Below, piece after piece: positions 32,361 through 35,762 of a stretch of DNA of 35,762 bases. The stretch comes from Chloroflexota bacterium. Lineage in GTDB: Bacteria; Chloroflexota; Anaerolineae; Anaerolineales; VGOW01. The stretch covers positions 1-35,762 of the forward strand of contig JACPWC010000038.1 in the NCBI GenBank assembly GCA_016197225.1, read 5' to 3'. A program made the position numbers and the translations under genes. Every line of letters begins with the position of its first letter. Position 1 is the stretch's first letter. A model generated the notes under the pieces. It was not told the origin of the DNA. It did no database searches and saw only the letters and a program-made list of their open reading frames with translations.

Positions 32361-32525
32361 TCGTTTTCTCCGTTCCTTGAAAGTAATGTTTGATTACGGT
32401 AATATTAGTGAAAATAATCTTTTATATCTAGCCCAGCCTGTTAACTTAACGGGCTGTCAGAGGTCAATTTGGAAGTTAACCGTGGTCAACAAAAAGGCCT
32501 GTGCGGATTGCCGGGAGAGAGTTCC
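32361..32525. promoter_or_regulatory. Divergent FTR1/DtxR regulatory region with two palindromes
   Basis: For the regulator, TTGATT (32390-32395), 17-bp spacer, AATAAT (32413-32418). The palindrome ATTAC-G-GTAAT (32393-32403) overlaps this promoter. A second, near-perfect 23-bp palindrome (CAGCC-TGTTAACTTAACG-GGCTG, 32434-32456) lies just past the expected start. GAAGTTAACC at 32472 repeats a box seen upstream of fur. Metal-dependent control of both genes is inferred. Confidence 0.6.
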
Positions 32526-33233
32526 TTGAAATCCGCCTCTAACGTCTCACATGCCGAGAATGAAACGCTTGAGGCGATCACGCACGCCCGGCGCGAGTAC
32601 CTGGCCGAAATCTATCGCTTGCAACAATCCACCGACGAGCCGGTGACGACGACGGCGCTGGCCGACCGGCTGGAAGTGTCGCCGCCGGCGGTGGTGCGAA
32701 TGATGCGCCGCCTGGCGCTGGAAGGCTACCTGCGCCGCCAGCCCTACAAAGGCGTAAGCCTGACAACAGAGGGCGAACGCGAGGCGTTGAAATCAATCCG
32801 CCGCCACCGTTTGCTCGAAGCGTTTTTGGTGACGGTGATGAAGTTTGGCTGGGACGAGGTACACGAACACGCGCACGGGCTGGAGGGGGTGATTAACGAT
32901 CAATTTGAAGACCGGATGGATGAGTTGGCCGGCTTTCCCAAACGTTGCCCGCATGGCGACCCTATCCCGACCAAAGACGGCCAGATGCCGAAAGTGGACG
33001 ATGCCAGCCTGTTATCATTTGAGGTTGGCACACAGGGGATGCTCAGCCGGATTCGCCACCACACGCCTGATAAATTGCGTTATCTGGCCGAGCACAAGTT
33101 GATCCCCGGCACACCCGTCACCCTGGTGGGCCGCGCCCCCTTCAACGGCCCCGTCCGAATCAAAACGCTCGCCGGCGAGCACGTGCTTGGCTCGGAGATG
33201 GCGGGCGATCTTTATATTGAGACCCAACGATGA
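32526..33233 (+). CDS. DtxR/MntR-family metal-dependent regulator
   Basis: 235 residues from the TTG at 32526, which has GGGAG 8 nt upstream; the frame is open to another TTG at 32469 without such a site. The N-terminal winged helix is AEIYRLQQSTDEPVTTTALA, ADRLEVSPPAVVRMMRRLAL and GYLRRQPYKGVSLTTEG. A metal-binding dimerisation domain (HRLLEAFL, WDEVHEHAHGLEGVI, RMDELAGFPKRCPHGDPIP) and a FeoA/SH3-like C-terminus follow, the DtxR/IdeR layout. It probably senses Fe2+ or Mn2+ and controls the divergent FTR1 gene. Its stop overlaps the DUF3105 start (ATGA). Confidence 0.93.
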   Translation: MKSASNVSHAENETLEAITHARREYLAEIYRLQQSTDEPVTTTALADRLEVSPPAVVRMMRRLALEGYLRRQPYKGVSLTTEGEREALKSIRRHRLLEAFLVTVMKFGWDEVHEHAHGLEGVINDQFEDRMDELAGFPKRCPHGDPIPTKDGQMPKVDDASLLSFEVGTQGMLSRIRHHTPDKLRYLAEHKLIPGTPVTLVGRAPFNGPVRIKTLAGEHVLGSEMAGDLYIETQR

Positions 33234-33796
33234 TCAAAAAGAATAAACTCTGGATCCTGCCGGGCCTGATGTTGTTGGTGACGGGTCTGGGATGTGTGAC
33301 GGTGACTCGAATGTTTGAGCCGCCGCTGGCCCCGACGCCGTCCCCGCTCCCCACACTTGAGGCGGTTCCCATCGAGTACGCCGTGCCCGACGAGGGCAAG
33401 TCGCACCTGCAGCTTGGCGACACTGGCATCTACGAACATTACCCGCCTTCGTCCGGCTCACATTACGGCCAGACGTTCGAGTGGGGATATTATGATGAAG
33501 AAGTGCCGCCCGAATACTACGTTCACAACCTGGAACACGGCGGCATCGTCATCCTCTACAACTGCCCGGAAGCCTGCTCCGACACTCAGGACGCGCTCTT
33601 TCAGTTATTCAATCACGCCCCGGCTGATACGACGTTCAACAAAGTCAAGATCATCGTCAGCCCGAACTCGCAGATCACCTCGCCGGTGATTGCCCTGGCC
33701 TGGGGCTGGGAACTCGACCTGGAGACGGTTGACGCCGATCTCCTGCTGGACTTCTACGACCGGCACGTCAACCAAGGCCCCGAACTCGTGCCATGA
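33230..33796 (+). CDS. DUF3105-family lipoprotein
   Basis: 188 residues. The signal ends in VTGLGC, a lipobox-like Cys, and a Pro/Thr linker follows. The DUF3105 domain has YEHYPPSSGSHYGQTFEWGY, VHNLEHGGIVILYNCPE and IVSPNSQITSPVIALAWGW. The conserved histidines (SGSHY, HNLEHGG) suggest metal binding, but no function is established. Coupling to the DtxR-type regulator by a 4-bp overlap hints at a link to metal handling. Confidence 0.88.
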   Translation: MIKKNKLWILPGLMLLVTGLGCVTVTRMFEPPLAPTPSPLPTLEAVPIEYAVPDEGKSHLQLGDTGIYEHYPPSSGSHYGQTFEWGYYDEEVPPEYYVHNLEHGGIVILYNCPEACSDTQDALFQLFNHAPADTTFNKVKIIVSPNSQITSPVIALAWGWELDLETVDADLLLDFYDRHVNQGPELVP

Positions 33797-33799
33797 AGC

Positions 33800-33878
33800 G
33801 GGTCAACGGATTTATCCCCTTCGGGTTGAACGGATTTGAAAAAAAATAATCCGCTAAATCCGTTCAATCCGTTGACCC
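33800..33878. repeat. Inverted word repeat (GTCAACGGATT / GAACGGATTT) between convergent genes
   Basis: GGGTCAACGGATT (33800-33812) and TGAACGGATTT match, in the other direction, AAATCCGTTCAATCCGTTGA at 33857-33876. The left arm has an extra 13-nt TATCCCCTTCGGG. It lies just after the DUF3105 stop and before the stop of the convergent gene, so it could act as a terminator for both. Confidence 0.85.
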
Positions 33879-33883
33879 TGACC

Positions 33884-34675
33884 CTACTCGCCCGGTTTTG
33901 TTGCCCGCGGCTGGCTCTGGCGGGCCTGCAAGAAGCCGCTGGCGCTCTCCAATGCTTCCTTGCCCTGTTGCAGAATATTGATCACCGAGTGAACCGGGCC
34001 GCTGCCGGTGGCCATCACCACACCGGTGATCAACACGTCGAATCCAACCTGCCAGGTAGACGCCCCTTTGAAGATACCCAACAGGTGCAACATTTGCACC
34101 GAGCCGACCGAGGCAATGAGCAGACCCATCACCAGGCTGATGTAAAGGCTGGCCAGCCGCTTGGCTTGCCGGTACGTCGGCGATTTGACGGTGACGCTGG
34201 CCAACAACTCCTCCGCCCGATCCGCTCGATCTCCGACCACCCTCAGCGTCGCTTTCAACCTTTGCTCCTGCTCCAGAACTTTCGTCGGCTCGATTGCCAC
34301 CAGGGCCGAGTTTAACTTGGCGGTGACGGTGATCAGCTTGGCGCGGGCCTCTTCTGCTTCCTTCTCGGCCAGGTCAATCCACTTCTCAGTCTGAGCCAGG
34401 AACGCCACCGCCTTGCTGGCCCGAGTCTCGACCAGATCAAAGGTCGTTTCCAGAACCCGCTCGATAGCGGCGGCGGCGGCCACCACCGGAGCCAGGATGA
34501 TGGCCACATCGGCCACATTGTTGGCCTGGGCCGCTTCGTATTTCGGTATAAACATCACATAGCCGAGCACCAGGATAATCACCACAAAAGAGCCGATGGT
34601 CACGACCCGGCGAATTGGCGTCCAGTCTGGCCCGGCTGGCTCGTGGGTTGGGGTTGATTTGATAGTCATTGTCAT
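33884..34675 (-). CDS. Membrane protein with coiled coil, function unknown
   Basis: 263 residues. One membrane helix is near the N-terminus (about 24-43) and a second hydrophobic patch at about 54-67 is rich in alanine. A long charged helical region (about 80-165; DLAEKEAEEARAKLITVTAK, LEQEQRLKATLRVVGDRADR) could form a coiled coil. Two C-terminal hydrophobic segments follow (SLYISLVMGLLIASVGSVQM, VGFDVLITGVVMATGSG). A paired-helix assembly is possible. No family was recognised. Confidence 0.7.
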   Translation of the reverse strand: MTMTIKSTPTHEPAGPDWTPIRRVVTIGSFVVIILVLGYVMFIPKYEAAQANNVADVAIILAPVVAAAAAIERVLETTFDLVETRASKAVAFLAQTEKWIDLAEKEAEEARAKLITVTAKLNSALVAIEPTKVLEQEQRLKATLRVVGDRADRAEELLASVTVKSPTYRQAKRLASLYISLVMGLLIASVGSVQMLHLLGIFKGASTWQVGFDVLITGVVMATGSGPVHSVINILQQGKEALESASGFLQARQSQPRATKPGE

Positions 34676-34704
34676 TCCTCCTGAGGGATTTGGTTAATAG
34701 AAAA

Positions 34705-34785
34705 TGATCCACGAAGAAACACGAAGGTTCACGAAGAAAGCTCCTGAAATTTACTTCGTGCCGCTTCGTGTGACTTCGTGGATCA
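34705..34785. repeat. Inverted word repeat (CACGAAG) upstream of the membrane protein gene
   Basis: Arms 34705-34736 and 34754-34785 agree at 27 of 32 positions. Each carries CCACGAAG, ACACGAAG and CACGAAG words separated by 2-3 variable bases, and the five mismatches fall in those spacers. The loop is 17 nt. It is the best-preserved long arm pair in the window. Confidence 0.9.
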
Positions 34786-34809
34786 AAACATCGAGCAGTT
34801 ATCGAGAGT

Positions 34810-35595
34810 TTATCCGTAAATATCGCTCCGGCGATCTTCAAACACCGGGATTCGTTTGCGCACCTCGTCGGCCAGCGCCAGGTCAATCTCGGCGTGTAGT
34901 AGCTCCGGCCCGTCGCCGCCTTCGACCACCGTCTCGCCCCACGAGTCAATCACCGCCGACTTGCCGCCGAAGTGTTCGCCTTTCGACTCGCCCACGCGGT
35001 TGACGGCGACCACGAACATTTGATTCTCAATCGCCCGCGCCCGAATCAGAGTCTGCCAGTGGGCCGTCCGGCGGCTGGGCCACTCGGCAGGCAGGATGAC
35101 CAGCTTGGAGCCAAAGAATGCGTATTTGCGAAACAGTTCGGTGAAGCGCAGGTCGTAGCAGATCGCCAGCCCGGTCTTGCCCCAGGCCGCCTCAGTCGTC
35201 ACCGCCTCCTCGCCCGGTGCCAGCCACTTCTCTTCTTCCATCAATCGAAAGAGATGTAGTTTGCGATAGACGGCCTGTTGCGTGCCGTCAGGGTTGAAGA
35301 GCGCCAGGGTGTTGTAGCATTTGCCGTTTCGCGCTTCAAGGATCGATCCGGCGATGCCGATGTTGAACTCCGCCGCCAGCGCCGAGACTTCGGCGAACAT
35401 GCCTTCGCCGAGCGGCGAGGCGTGCTTGTGCCAGTTCTCCAAGTCGTAGCCGGTGCTCCACAGTTCGGGGAAGACGACAAGCGACGAGCCGTGCCGCGCC
35501 GCCTCTGCCGCCCACTCGCGGACGAGGGCGAAGTTGGTTTCGGGGTCGCCGAGGGCGATGTTCATTTGGGCGAGGGAGAGGCGGAGAGTAGTCAC
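34810..35595 (-). CDS. Nitrilase-superfamily amidohydrolase
   Basis: 261 residues with the catalytic triad of the carbon-nitrogen hydrolase family: Glu44 (VVFPELW), Lys112 (YRKLHLF) and Cys146 (GLAICYDLRF). Further family motifs are LAQMNIALGDPETN and RARAIENQMFVVAVNRVG. The length and motifs fit omega-amidase / deaminated-glutathione-amidase-like branches (Nit2, YafV) rather than true nitrilases. The likely role is hydrolysis of small amides; the exact substrate is not certain. It lies upstream of the coiled-coil membrane protein gene, separated by the CACGAAG hairpin. Confidence 0.92.
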   Translation of the reverse strand: MTTLRLSLAQMNIALGDPETNFALVREWAAEAARHGSSLVVFPELWSTGYDLENWHKHASPLGEGMFAEVSALAAEFNIGIAGSILEARNGKCYNTLALFNPDGTQQAVYRKLHLFRLMEEEKWLAPGEEAVTTEAAWGKTGLAICYDLRFTELFRKYAFFGSKLVILPAEWPSRRTAHWQTLIRARAIENQMFVVAVNRVGESKGEHFGGKSAVIDSWGETVVEGGDGPELLHAEIDLALADEVRKRIPVFEDRRSDIYG

Positions 35596-35672
35596 AGAGA
35601 TTTCCTTTTAGCGAGCCATTGAGACTCCCGTTTCGAGTAAAATTTTAGGGTTAAAGTTGAATTAGGTGAGTT

Positions 35673-35762
35673 ATGCTGGGGTATATGATACCCCAGCTCC
35701 CCATAACCTCGACCCGAATAGATGACATTCCGTTATTGATCGGCATGCTGATTCAAATGGGA
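35673..35762 (+). mobile_element. 5' end of an IS1634/DUF4277-type transposase gene
   Basis: The frame from ATG 35673, or from the second ATG at 35685, runs off the window edge. Its start resembles the N-terminus of DUF4277/IS1634-family transposases (TSTRIDDIPLLIGMLIQMG). A perfect 10-bp stem (35675-35684 and 35688-35697) has the second ATG as its loop. The terminal inverted repeat cannot be located with certainty in the upstream 77 bp. Only 30 codons are visible, so integrity is unknown. Confidence 0.75.

Overview
The window looks like a piece of a chromosome from a GC-rich, apparently monoderm Chloroflexota bacterium (Anaerolineae-like). This rests on gene content and style, not on a marker gene: many lipoproteins and membrane proteins with Thr/Pro/Ala-rich linkers, a DUF951 protein, an F420-type LLM oxidoreductase, a processive diacylglycerol glycosyltransferase, secreted proteins with repeated FDETGH/GFP modules, and intergenic spacers made of degenerate 7-10 nt words. 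The lineage is an inference.

Layout. 1-1621 (-): a membrane-anchored kinase-like protein fused to a formylglycine-generating-enzyme (FGE) domain, running off the left edge; its kinase part lacks the catalytic motifs. 1637-1927: a decayed S23 four-helix-bundle gene bracketed by inverted word repeats at the 3' end of trmD. 1885-6751: trmD (-), then maf, a lipoprotein penicillin-binding protein and rsgA (+). 6832-10346: a secreted repeat protein, a small membrane protein, and a divergent histidine kinase/response regulator pair.

10486-16326 is an iron locus: a Fur-family repressor with a perfect 17-bp operator over its own promoter, a lipoprotein carrying two FTR1-type periplasmic modules, an FTR1 iron permease, a 40-residue chelatase-like stub, a hydantoinase/oxoprolinase-like ATPase and a membrane-anchored protein with what looks like the same helical module. 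A second iron locus at 31530-33796 has another FTR1 permease divergent from a DtxR-type regulator that is coupled to a DUF3105 lipoprotein. The two together suggest iron import under Fur and DtxR control.

16381-26775 is mixed: a solitary adenine methylase divergent from a SET-domain protein, a frameshifted DinB gene, a glycine C-acetyltransferase-like enzyme, a GIY-YIG protein enclosed by repeats, a prephenate-dehydrogenase-like enzyme, an HD protein overlapping an M50 protease, an AT-richer two-gene island with a nuclease-like protein, DUF951, a glycosyltransferase, two tRNA-Ser genes and a GPH-type transporter missing an internal block. 26811-35595 holds a PAS/GAF/HD-GYP sensor, an LLM oxidoreductase, a trmO-like gene coupled to a nitroreductase, the second iron locus, a coiled-coil membrane protein and a nitrilase-family amidase. 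At the right edge a DUF4277/IS1634-type transposase begins, with a perfect hairpin over its start codons.

The most distinctive signal is a set of roughly a dozen word-repeat elements. Most are inverted arms made of short words with an invariant core and 2-3 variable bases. They sit at gene ends, often supply the last codons of the gene, and in two cases lie in frame inside housekeeping genes (trmD, maf). A second short palindrome family (GTAGGG-CGA...TCGCCC) occurs inside the hydantoinase-like gene and between the tRNA genes.
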